From assembly GCA_009741485.1 (NCBI GenBank), contig CM019217.1:45232873-45296872 (forward strand): a stretch of 64,000 nucleotides of DNA, given 5' to 3'. The stretch is from Malurus cyaneus samueli (taxonomy: Eukaryota > Chordata > Aves > Passeriformes > Maluridae). Under the pieces are notes generated by a model, which did not search any database, had not been told where the DNA came from, and was given only the letters and a program-made list of their open reading frames with translations. The translations under genes and the position numbers were made by a program. Below, in pieces: positions 20,837 to 32,252 of this stretch (position 1 is the first letter of the stretch; every line of letters starts with the position of its first letter).

Positions 20837-23800
20837 GGGAACAGCCCATTCTTGAGAGGCCAGCTATCAGGGCAAAAACATTAAGGCAAACACTGACAAG
20901 GCAGGAGGAAATACACCTGCTGCAGGAGAGCAGGACAGCCCTGGATTGGGGCCTGGAAGCATGGTGGCCTCTCATCCTTGGGGACCATCCACCATCAGAC
21001 CTGATCTGGCAGTGAGGGTGTGAGGGAGAGAAGGAGCAGAGAGATCCCCAGACCTCCCTTCTCACCTAAACCCTCTTATTTTACAAACCTGTGACTGCCC
21101 ACATCTACCCCAAAGCATGGGACAGAAAGCATCAGAAAATGAAACCTAGGAAGCAAAACTTTGGCCCTGAAATTATCACAGAGGTGAGCTGTGGAAACAA
21201 AATTATTGTATTAGCAGATTGGCATGAGCATTAGTATAAGCCTATCATTCTGTCAGAATAGACAAATATTTTCTGCAGAGTTAATAGAGCTCTACTGGGT
21301 TGCTCTTAATAGTTGTTTATTTTATTTTTCACTGTTCATAATAAACCTCTGTGCATCTGAATATAGCTCTAATTACTGTGTGAGTACCTGTGCATTATCA
21401 GTGTGCATGGGTGTGTTTGTGAGTGCTGATGACACCTCAGGGATATGTAGAAGGCTTCTCAGGTTCATTAAAAAATGTGTATTTACTAAGAAATCTGAAA
21501 TGTTTCTGGTTCACAACAGTTTCACCAAATCCAAAACTGGGTTGGCACACGGTTGAAAACCTTGGCAGTCACCGACAGAGCTCTGCTTTTGAGGCACGTG
21601 TACAAAAGAAATCCTGCAAGAAAGGCAAGGGACAGTTGAATAGAAAAACCAGAATTTTTTGGGGGAGAAAAAAGCTTATGATTCATACCAAAATTAACTG
21701 TTAGAAAAATAATTTCCCCCCTGAACATGAAACCTTTCTTTTACAGAAATACACCAGTTACATGCTCTGCAACCTCTCTCTTGTGATTTTTGTCACAAAT
21801 TGCCCTCCTGGTAAGTTTCAAGATCCTGACATGCAAAATGAGACAAAGAAGATGGATATGGTGGGCTGGTGATCTCCAGCAATAAATCTTGGCGCTGCAT
21901 GCAAGTGTTAAGTAAAATATGGCATATCTTCTTAATGAACAAGTTGTTTTTCATTTTGGTTGAGACATTTCAGTTCATCAAGGCCCCTGGACAGCAGCTG
22001 GGTTGACTTAGAAGAAATACCTGCTCAAACCCAGGATTCAACTCAAAAGCGCTCAGGGGGTGGGACAACCTAACAAGAGACAAATTTGACTCAAAATTTT
22101 GCACAGAATTTGGTCAATGTAGAGAAGATCAGTGCTGGAGAAGGAAGGGAGCATGGGTGTTTAACTTTAGATGGACAAGATATTTTTAAAGGGATCCTGG
22201 ATGAACCTCACAACTTTGTTTTTGACTGGTTGAGTGCAGCTGATAAAGTAGTCAAATATTTGCACTTTATGAATCCTTAGGAAACTACACCAGTGACTGC
22301 CCCCATTCCGCATAAAAGCAACTTAAAAGAAGTCAGGGCCAATTTACTTGAAGATGTTTTCCAAGTCCAGCACTGTCTTTAGATGCATCAGTGGATTTTG
22401 TCTCTATGCCCACCTTTGAGCTACACTCCCACCTTGGTGATGGAGGATCCATTGCATAGCATTGGAAGTGCTTCTTTCCTTCCACTGCCTTTTTACAGGT
22501 GACTCATCTCTGGAGAGACCATGTGAGGTATACAGCTGCCTCTTTATCCAGGGATGTCACCTGCAGCATGTTTGCACCTTCTCGAGCTCTTCAAAATGAA
22601 GCCCAGGACTGGAAATGATGATGCCTGCTGAGAAATGTGGACGAGCTGACTACATTGTTCAACGTGGCCTTTGTTGTCTTTTTTTTGTGTCAGAATACGG
22701 GGCGTGAGGGTGATGTCAAAATGGATGACTTTTGCATGGGATAATTCTATCCTGCTCTGAAACATCTTTATTTCTGTCCACAATATATCTGGCCTTTCAG
22801 CTGAAGCACCACCACTTCCTTCCCACTGAAAATATTCAATTCAGATTTTTTTGGAATTGCACGCATGGGATTGAGTGTGTGGGTCATGTGTGCTGTCATT
22901 TGGTGATGGGGCAGGTCTGACAACACTGGGGACGTTGTTTCCTGTTTAACGAGTTTCTGTGTTCACACAGTGAGCCTGTGAAGGAAAAGGCAGAAAGGTG
23001 ATCCTAACTGTGCTGGTGCTGGCCACCTTCCACCTCGGTAGCAGGCTGCAATGTGGGTCACAGGCTGTTCTACAAAAGCAATCTCAGCTTTTTACAAAAG
23101 TCGTCCTTCCTCTGGCTGATGTTCTTTAAGCACCACCGCTGCCAGATTGCGTTCTCCCAAAGAAGCAGAGAAGAACCAGGTCTGTGCAGCCAGCTCGGCA
23201 TTCAGGACAGGTACCAGCATCCTTGTTCTGGCTAGACTCAGGCCCATGAAAGCCAGAAAAGTAAAAAATAAAACAAGTGCCATCCAAGTCCCTATGATTT
23301 GCGGCAAATGCTGCTCAGTGCCACTGTGCTGCTGGCAGGGCAGCACAGAACCTGTAATTTAGCCCCAAAACCTTGTCTAGTGAACCAGCAAAAGTGCAGG
23401 GTGTCAGCTAATGGCTCTACAAGGGTACCTGCGAAGAAAGGACTTTTCAAAACAAAATAAGGAGTGTTTGCTTAATGTGGATAACAGAAAGGTTTCTAAG
23501 TTTTGAAGGATGCAAATGGACAGAAAGAAAGTCACACCTTCACCTGCAGGAGTGGTTCTTCTGTGCCCAGCAAGAAGGCTAAATTCCAGCCTGGTGTGAT
23601 GTTTCCCTTCCTTCTCCCAAACAGAAGAGGCTGAGCTGCTGTCTGTGCTCTGTGCACATTTTGGGTCCCCTGCACAGCCTGGAAAGGGCTGGCCCAGGAA
23701 ACCCACAGCCAGTTTCTTGCTCTCTCTCTCTCCCCCATCCCAGTGCTGGAAAACCTGTCATCTTTTCAGGAAAGCTACTGAATGGAGATGAGGTGTTTGA

Positions 23801-24339
23801 AAGAAGAGACTGCCACAGGAGCACCAAACCCACTGAGATCCAGCAAGTGGCTTGGCTTTTTTCCTGCAGAAAAGCAGCTCTCACATGGGAGCTGGCTGAT
23901 GAGTCTGTCCACATCTTGGAAATCCTCTCGGAAGGGGCCTACCAGTCTGGTCTCCTGAAGTCCACCTGGCTGGAAGTGCCTCCAAGCCCTGCCCCACTTC
24001 CCATGGTGAACTGCTGCCCCTGCCAGAGCACAAGTCAGAGCAGCAGGCATCCTCAGCCCCAGGAATAAGGTGTTGGGGAGGCAAAACGGAGATGAAATTT
24101 CCTCTGACCTATTCATACTCACCGCAAGATGAGTGAAGGGAAGGCCCAGCCCTTTGCCAGCAGTTTCCCAAAAGTCCCAGCTTCTCAAATTTCATCCCTT
24201 GGGGTCTACCAGGGGCTGGTCTAAGCGCAGCATCCTCTGGCACAAATCTCACAAACAAGTGACACAGCTCACAGCTAGCACAGCACCTTGCTCTGGCCTG
24301 CCCTTCATTGCAGAAGGGTGTCGGGTCAGTTAAGCACAA

Positions 24340-24560
24340 TTTCCTCTTTGTGAGTATGTGCTGACTACTCCTGACCACCTCCTTGTCCTTCACGAGGAAA
24401 TTATTTCCAGGATTAGTTGAGGTGAGGCTGGCTGGCCTGTAGTTTGCCATATCTCCCTGAAGACAGGAATGGCGCTTGCTTTCTTCCCATCCTGAGGAAT
24501 TAATCCTAATGACCACAACATCTGACACGCCAAAGGTGTGAGAAACAGCGGAAACAGGTC
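24340..24560 (-). pseudogene. CR1 reverse-transcriptase fossil, antisense
   Basis: On the minus strand a frame within 24109-24528 reads NYRPASLTSTNPG, matching the conserved NYRPVSLTS block at the N-terminal side of the CR1/non-LTR reverse transcriptase. It is followed by KDKEVVRSSQH and KLCLTDPTPF, which align with the next CR1 segment (where intact copies have a Gln-His-Gly-Phe motif). The catalytic YxDD region is not present in the window's copy. The piece is 5'- and 3'-truncated with no link to an ORF2 C-terminus nearby, so it is a dead fragment. The beyond-repeat remainder of that open frame looks like chance sequence. Confidence 0.72.
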
Positions 24561-24564
24561 CTGG

Positions 24565-27500
24565 ATGTCATGCTCAGCTTTTCCTCACCTTTCACTGGTA
24601 TTTCCTCTGTGATTAAACCTGAAAACAGAGTTGCTGGGGTCTTACACAGTTTTGACCTCTGATGCTGAGGATTTTCCTGCCCCGTGTGCTGCTTTCTCTG
24701 GAAAGCAGAGAGCAATGGGACATGCCACTCCAAGCTCTGCTGGGACAAGGTTTGCAGCTCATTAGGGCATGGGTTTGTCTTTAATTGACCCAGATGCTTA
24801 AATTTAAACTCACAGTTCCGGATATTTCTGGATCTAAGGGAGAGATTGCTGCTGTAAATGATAGCACTACTTCTCCTGGCCACTTCCACGGCCTCTGTTC
24901 TGACCCACACTCCTGACTGCCCCGGTACTCACATGTAGCCCCCTCTGTGGAAATAAGACCAGCACTTTAAACCTTTAAGGTAATTATTGGTTTAGCTTCA
25001 AAGCATATACACCCTGCCTAAAAGAAGAGTTTTGAGCTCACTCCCAAAGCAAGAAAAGCCACATGGGGATCTCTGGAAGGGCTGAAGGAAAATCTCTTTA
25101 AAAGCCTCAGGTTTTGGGAAGATGAATAAACATTGAAAATCAGCTGTTTGGCATTCACTCTGGGCTCTCTCTTTTTTCCAAGTGCCTACCAGCCCCTGAG
25201 GATGGAGCAAAGGCTGACTTGTCTGGAGGGGTTGCTGAAATGACGAAGCTTTTACTTCTGCAGAGAATTACAAAGTTGTGGCCATGGGGAAAAAAAAAAG
25301 ATGGGAAGACTAAAGAACAGAAAAGAAACTCCACAAAATTTGACAAGAAAACCCCCCTTCTATTTTGTATTTTCCATGAAACACACTCCTACAAATTACT
25401 GATTAAACAAAAAAATATATCCTCCCGATCCCATTATGGGGTTCTACAGGTTACTGATAGGTTTACAATTCTCACTCCTCCCATCGAAATAATCAAAGGC
25501 CAAATCCCAGTCCTACCCCCCCAAATTCCTGGACTGGACAGATATTTTGGATCTGAAAGCAGGCACTGGCGGGTCTCCTCCGCATGCAGGGCAACACGTG
25601 AGGAACAACAGAGCCCTGCCAGGGCTGGGTGAGAGGGGAAGGCATGTGGCAGAAAGACAGTCTCCGTGACCCATGTGGGTGGATTTGGCTCCTTTCTTTG
25701 GAAATGCCATCAGCAGAGGCAGACACTCCCTCTGGGTGCTGCGAGCCAGGCTTCCAAACCACCCTCACATGTGCAACGTGGCTCTCCCTGCCTCTGCCAG
25801 CCACAGGCTCCCACGGGCAATTCGCCAAGTGCAGAGGGGACAGGAGGCAAAGGTGGCTTTGGGGTCTTCAGTATTTGCCCTAGTCTATGGGACAGCAACC
25901 TCAAAAAGCATGGAAAATGAAAGAATTGGAGCTGCTTTTTGTTCCATTCCCCACTGGTGGATGATCTTGAAGGGGTTTTGCACCCTCCTACCGTAGAACA
26001 GGGAAGGCTTTGGGAAATATTCCTGTGCTATGCAGCAGTGTCCAGATGCACAGTGTTCAGAGCAGCAGCTGCCAGGATGAAGGTCCCTCAGGCCCCTCTG
26101 ATCCCCCAGCTGGGATGTGACTTCACCTCGGTGGCACAGCCAGCAACACCCGTGTTGAAAAGCCCCAGCGATTTCACCCGTGGGAGACAGCAGCGATCAC
26201 CTGGGACGGGTGAGCGCATCCTTGTGTATTTGCTTTCTTTCTGAAACCGGTCATTAGAGAGGGTGTCACTTGCTTTCAGCTGACAGCAAGCAAGGCGTTG
26301 TTACAGCAGTCTTCTTTGCATGTCAGAACTTTCTCACGGTCAGAAGCGCCCCTGGGCATGGGAAGGGTAGGGGAGGGAGTGGTGCTGCCCTCTGAACGCA
26401 TGTCTCATGCATTGAGGAAACACTCATACAAGCCAGGAGGAACAGGAACTCTGCTGAGGTGATTGCATCAGGTCCTTTACATCAGGATCTCACCAGAACA
26501 GCCATTTGTTTGTCTTTCTCTATTTTGACTTGCTTGTCTTAAAATGAGATGGGTTTTCCTGCAGATTTTCCAAGCTCTGCTCCCTGCTTACAGGCACGTT
26601 GTGTTTTGACTTCAGTGAGCCCACCATAGCGCATGGTATCAGGGGAGCTGCTCTGCTTCTGGTATTTCTGACATTCCAGAGCAAAGGTGGTACCTTGCAG
26701 CTGGTCTGGACAGGACAACCCCAGGGGACAAGTGACTGTGCTGCCTGCAGCTTTCCCACTCAGGGGTGCCACAGACTCAGTCCTCCTCCAACAGCTCTTC
26801 TTGTTGCTCTGCTGGGAATCCTGAGAAGCTGTCCCTCTGTGAAGCCAACCCTTCTTTCCAAATTCTGCCGCATTGCTTCCAGGCTCTCCTCCCATCTTCC
26901 TTCAGCACAGCACACCTTTCTGGCCAGAATCCACCCAGTATCATCATTAGAATGTTTGTTGATCTCCAGAATAACACCTGCACGTTCTTTAGCAAGCACT
27001 GAATTTAGTTCACGGCTGTTTTGCCCTGTGTATGTTTTCACTGAGTCACACACTGGTTGCTGACTCACAGAAAGCATTGAGGTGGAAAGTGGCAAGAATG
27101 GTAGAATGCAGGCTGGATAACCTCTCTCCCTGTGGGAGGTGGATGAGGCTCACCTGTTCAGCTTAGAAAGAGGCCACATGCCTCCACATGCATCCATAGG
27201 GAAGGAAGATTTCCTGACAGCTGAGATCTACAATTTTATAGGCAAACACAAAACAGAATCTAGAGCTTGGACATGGACAATGGATAAATGCAGGCTGAAA
27301 GAAGGGAGAAAGGTACACTATATATGAAATCTCAGAAGCTGCCCTGCCATGTAATTCTAATTAAATCTTCTGAAGTAAAGGTAAATTGAAGCTTACCTTC
27401 CTTGTGCTCTTGGTCAAACATTACTGTTTTAGCACAGACATGGTTCCTGTGCTCTAAACCACTCGCAGAAGGGATGAGGCACTAGCAAGGGTCAGGGGAC

Positions 27501-30180
27501 ACTAACCCTACAGCCCTCCATCCACACAGGAAAAACACCTCTGTCCATTCACATGCACAGAACAGACTGACAGAATTCTTGTGGGGTATGTCTGAGGCAC
27601 CGCAACCAGGACAGGCCAGCCTGGTGCTGCTGCTGATCCCACAGTGCTCAGTCTGGGACTCTAATACTGTTACACCTCTTGCAAGTTCCTTCCTGACAGG
27701 GTTTTGACAAGACAGGACAACCTCCACCAGAACGAAGGCTGGAGCCAGGACCAGATAAAGCAGGTGGGGTGATGTATCATGCTGGAATAGCTATTTCATA
27801 TTTCCTAGCTCAGCCCTTTTGAATGGCTTGAAGATATTCACCTTGGGTGTGTGTTTCAAAGTCCCCTGTGCCTGCACAATGTCCACGGAGCTTTAAGAAG
27901 GCCCTTAATCAAAACATCAGAAGCAAAGCCGATGGAATTTCCCTGGCAAACAGTGTTGAACCCTGAGGCCCCTGCAAAACTGTAGTGAAGTCCCTACAGC
28001 TTTTGGGATGAGGGCCATGTTAGTGGCACTGAAGGAGCAACAGCGAGCTGTGAGATTTGCTGGCTGCACGTGTGTTTACCTCATTCATTCACATCTCACA
28101 TGTAGGGAGCTGTGGATCCAATTAGAAAATAATACCCATTTGCAGTTGATTGCCTGAGACATCAGCTTTAATAGCAGCTGGAGAGAGTTAGATGCCTGAA
28201 TTGGTTCTGAGCTGCACTTCCTAGTTATTATGCTTCTAATTATGGCGAACCTGCTATTTGTCAACAATGTTTTATCAAAGGTGGGGAGACACGACACTCA
28301 TCTTTTGGGAGGTGGCTCAGACTTTCTATTAGGTGTTACACAAGATGGAGTCTGCCAAATACCTGTTTGCCTTTCAAAGAAGCTTCTGAACCTCTCCTTT
28401 TGTGGCAATGACGATGTGCAGAGAGCCTGGGAGCTGGCAGCCTAGCAGTTTGGTGGCATACATGTTTCTCTTCCAATATATAGGGGCTTACACGGGCTCC
28501 AACATATTTTTCACTCCATCTGGACCAAATCTGTGAGAAGATCTGTTCCAGAAGCCATTAAAATTTTAATTCCAATCAGGTCACAGACGGCTGTGAAATG
28601 GTCTAGAGCCCAGGACAGGATTTTGCTGGTTTGATTAGATGCTTGCAATGAGAGAGTGAACAGTATTTTGCCCTGCCACAGCAATTCAGCAAGGGTAGGT
28701 CAGTGGATCTTGATAACTTGGTCTTGGGGAGGTCCTCAGACACAGCTTTTTCTGGTGGAATTAGTTTCAGAAGAGCTGTACTTGTCCACTACACAATAGC
28801 CTGATATGCTCTGCTTTGTTTGATGTGGAACGTGCAGCAGGAGCTCTCAGGCTGTCTAATCCAGCCTCCTGCAGTCAGAGGCCATGACCGAGCAGTCATT
28901 CAGCCCTCATTGGATTGCACTCCATGGGCTACAGAGCCATGCCAATGCTCCTAAGCAAGCTTGTCTACCAAATGAACCTACCCCAAAGCAACAAAAATTC
29001 CTACTCTAGGAAGACAGCAACACCAAGGTTTTTACCAATGTGTTCAGTGCCTGCAAGGGAGAGAAATTTGATAAATGAAATTCCCATGTGTGCCTAGTAA
29101 ATAGACTCCATCCCTGTAACAGAAAGCAAAACAACTACCCCAACCCTGCTTTTATTATCCAGTTTGACTTGAGATTCCTTCCTGACTCCAGATTTGATGG
29201 TCTTTTTAACCAGCCGGGCACTTGGGAAAGTTGTCAACATCCATAGATACATCACCATCCTCCACACTTAGCTGTGCTCAGCCTCCAGTGCTCAAGCAAA
29301 GTGAGTTCCACATCTTTCTTTCCGGCACCAGCTCTGCTGACCCTTTTCCTGTGGCAGTCCTAATTGTGGCCAGGGCCTCAGACACTGACAAAGTGTATCT
29401 CAGGACATGCAAAGACAAATCCTTTTGGAATTGTCCTTGGTGTTGTACCCCTTATTAACTTCATGATGAACCTGCATCTCACTTTTGCAGAGGGATAGGA
29501 AAAAGACTCTTTCAGAGCAAAAAGAGACCAAGGATCCCCAGGAACCAGAGATTCAAAATGATACTCCCCAGAAAGCTCTTCCATGAAGAACAAATGCTCT
29601 TCCTTATGAAAATCACATGAACCAGTTCTGGTCAGGGCAGAGGCGCAGTAAACTGCTTTCACCTTCCTGTGACCCTACTGCACATCACTGCAGCCCATGT
29701 GCAATATATTTGGGATATATAATAATCCCACAAAGAGCAGATGACTATAAAACCAGAAAATAGCAAAAGGCATGTAGTTAAACTATAAGCTTAATTGTTA
29801 ACATGTAATGAGGTCTCATGGTATTTCCTACGACATCTGAAACCCTGAGGCCTCAGGATCCTGTGGCTATGAGAAAATCTTAATACTTTACTTAAAATAT
29901 CTCCAGAAGATAGATATTTCCTCCCACTTTGTGAAAAGAAAAAAAAAAAACAAAAACAACCCAAAGAAAAGAAAAAACAACCACTGGAGCTTGTTTTAAA
30001 GGCATTTGTTACCTCTTTTAGATCTGAAAATTTCAGGGATATAATTTTTAGGGGATAATACATAAGCCATCTTGTTCATCCGCTGGATTTATGAGGCTGA
30101 ACATACTCTCTCCAGTTTCAAGGATGACTCCAAATGGGGCGAAAGCAGCTGATGTTGGCACAGGAATGCAGGGCTATTAT
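24565..30180. other. Unique noncoding sequence, no gene recognised
   Basis: The longest frames are 154 codons (plus 26599-27063) and 137 codons (plus 25219-25632, Lys/Ile-rich). Both lack recognisable domains and overlap opposite-strand frames. A block at 28085-28290 is listed as possibly regulatory. A stretch near 28850-28890 weakly resembles a CR1 3' end but was not called. Confidence 0.55.
28085..28290. promoter_or_regulatory. Candidate conserved enhancer-like block (homeobox/SOX motifs)
   Basis: TAATTA at 28237-28242 is followed by ATTTGTCAACAATG, which combines a forkhead-like TGTCAACA with a SOX-type AACAATG at 28263-28269, and then TTTATCAAAG, which resembles a TCF or GATA core. CCAATTAGAAAATAATACC lies about 110 bp to the left. 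Dense, non-repetitive motif content suggests an enhancer, but this is inference from composition. Confidence 0.33.
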
Positions 30181-30184
30181 TCAG

Positions 30185-30660
30185 GGGGACTGCAGTGGGC
30201 TGGAAAATTGTGCCAGAAGGAATCTCACCAAGTTTAACCAAGGTAAGGGCAGACTGCTACACCTGGGATGAAGCTGTCTTTTGCACCAGGACAGGCTGGG
30301 GGCTAGATGACTGGGAAGCAGCTCTCCAGAAAAGAGCCTGAGGGTCCTGACAAACAAGAAGTCAAACATGAGTCAGCAGTGTGCTTCCACAACGATGAAG
30401 CCCAACTGCTCCCTGTTTGACATGAGCAAAAGCACAGCCAGCAGACTGAGAGAAATTATTATTCGTCTCTGCTTCACACTGCACTGAGAACTGTGCATCT
30501 GAAAGGCTGGGTCAAGTTTTGTGTCCCTTGAGTGCAAGAGAAGTTTCAATAAACTGGAGCAAGTCCAGCAGAGGCCACCAAGATGATGAGGGCCTGGAGC
30601 ATGTGGCATATGAGGAGAAGCTGAAGGGCTGAGATGTGCCCTGGTTAAGCATGGAGAAGA
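30185..30660 (+). mobile_element. CR1 LINE fragment, sense (reverse-transcriptase C-terminal half)
   Basis: Long collinear similarity to CR1 ORF2: AGTGGGCTGGAAAATTG, ATCTCACCAAGTTTAACCAA, CTACACCTGGGATGAAGC, GGACAGGCTGGGGGCTAG, GAGCCTGAGGGTCCTGACAA, CATGAGTCAGCAGTGTGC and TATGAGGAGAAGCTGAAGGG near 30609. Many indels break the frame. The piece stops before the region where the younger copy at 37600 begins. A second CR1 fragment in opposite orientation follows within about 60 bp. Confidence 0.85.
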
Positions 30661-30711
30661 CTCTGATTCCATCTTTCTCGCAATCCCCCATTCAGCAGAG
30701 ACAGATCCCGC

Positions 30712-30790
30712 CCCTACCTTTGTCTTCTCCAGGCTGAGCATTCCCAGCTCCCTCAGCACCTTCTTGTACATCATCTGCTTCCTCTCCTAT
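30712..30790 (-). mobile_element. Short CR1 fragment, antisense
   Basis: The plus strand reads GTCTTCTCCAGGCTGAGCAT, TCCCAGCTCCCTCAGCACC, TTCTTGTACATCATCTGCTTC. This is the reverse complement of the CR1 segment encoding the stretch around 'tatgaggagcggctgaggga' and 'cctggagaagag'. It covers part of the same CR1 region as the end of the sense copy at 30600-30625, so the two form an imperfect inverted pair. Confidence 0.7.
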
Positions 30791-31369
30791 CCCAGCTGAC
30801 TCCACCTGCCCTGCTCGTGAGAGCTGCCAGCACTGCCGTGTGTGAACGTCACACGGGGCAAAGAGCTGGGGACTAGGGGAAGAGGAACAAATGAAATCAT
30901 CAAGGAAGCGCTGATGGCTGTCTTACACCGGGGTCGCTTTGCTTGGCAGAAGCTGAGAGCTATGACTAAAAGAGTCAGAGAACCCACACTGCTTCCTTCA
31001 GCCCCATTACTGGTGTGCACCCACACAAGCTGCCTCTCAGAAGAGGGTGAGACTCTTTTCACCGTACTTCAGGCACACCGTGAGCTATGAGCAATCATTT
31101 GGACTGAAAGGCTGTTCTGCAATCCACTGCCTACTCTGGGGGATTAGAGTATCTAATGAGTCTCCTGCCTCTTCTAATTGTTGCCCCTATACAATTACTG
31201 AAAAACCTGCCTCAACATGACCCAATATTCTCTCCCCACACTTGCTAATTGCCACAGGTCCTTAGTATTGTGCACGTGGCTGTAGCTACTGGGAAATGTT
31301 CTCTTGCTCAGATAAAAACTGTAACACAGGTATTTAAACTGGGTGGCTTTGTTTATTCATTCAGCTAGG

Positions 31370-31385
31370 AAAAAAAAAAAAAAAA
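31370..31385. repeat. Poly(A) tract
   Basis: Sixteen A residues with no retroposon body recognised on the left. Confidence 0.9.
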
Positions 31386-32202
31386 CAGCTGAGGGAAGAG
31401 CCAGATAAGCAAACAGCATTAGATTAAGTGAGACACCAATGTTTTGTTTAGGTGCATGCCATGCAGTAGGGTCTAGAAGACATGTTCCTAATGAGGGGCC
31501 CCAAAGGAAATCAATCCTAACTAACCTGTGTGTGCTCTAAGAAGTGGTCCATTTTGGGATCCCGAGCATGGACTGTCTCTAAGAGAACAACAAAACTGTA
31601 GGTGTTAAGCTCCTCTGAATGAGCCTAAGAGATGGCTGAATCTACTCGTGGCTCACAGCACTGGTGTGACTGAGAGAAGCTGCAATAAGTCCTCAAGGTC
31701 CAGCACAGATACTCCATTCATGGGCACCTCTATTAGGAATTGTTTGCCACCGCTCATTTGCATTCTATTTTCTCTACTGAGCCCCCTGGCCAAATTCGTT
31801 AGACCTGGCTCTGACCAGTTGCTCCCCAAGGCTGAGAAGTGAGAAGCCACCTCAGATACATCCTCTTTCAGCATCCTCAGATGTTTCTGCAGCCCTGATC
31901 CTGAGTTAGGGGATTGAAACAGGGATGAGGCTCTTGGGTTTATACCTTTAATTTTACTGAAGACTGTGGTGAGAAAGGACAAGGACAGTAAATTCTTCAC
32001 CTACAGCAGATTTGCTGTTGAGGTGAGCCAAGTCCCTGAAAAGAGGGAAGAAATTTACCTACACCGCTTCCTACAATGTCCTCTTCTCAACAATAGTAAT
32101 GTTGGCACCAAGCAGCAACCTAGGATTACAGATCCTTGAAACCAGATACAATGAACCCCTCTCCTGAACCTGCATGATGAGATTTATGTGAAACTGAATC
32201 TA

Positions 32203-32252
32203 TCTCCTCTCTCTCTCTCTCTCTCTCTCTCTTCTTTTTTTTTTCTTTCTTT
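32203..32252. repeat. (CT)13 microsatellite and polypyrimidine tract
   Basis: Thirteen CT units (32207-32232) continue into a T-rich pyrimidine run to about 32252. Mirror polypyrimidine tracts of this kind can adopt H-DNA. No splice acceptor is supported next to it. Confidence 0.95.

Larger units (their letters stand above)
18605..24335. other. Unique noncoding sequence, no gene recognised
   Basis: About 5.7 kb without a recognisable gene. Two frames of 138 (plus 23652-24068) and 137 codons (minus 23775-24188) overlap on opposite strands, which argues against both. The stretch 21210-21390 is AT-rich with TTAATAG, GTTTATTTTATTTTT and CTCTAATTACTGTG. An enhancer-like block at 18840-18975 is listed separately. 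Confidence 0.55.

Noticed and set aside
25219..25632. Lys/Ile-rich 137-codon frame
   Set aside because: It resembles coding at first glance but matches no family I know, and opposite-strand frames of similar size overlap it.
28845..28895. Possible CR1 3' end (TCTAATCCAGCCTCCTGCAG)
   Set aside because: Only one short phrase resembles CR1, and the flanks do not continue the match.
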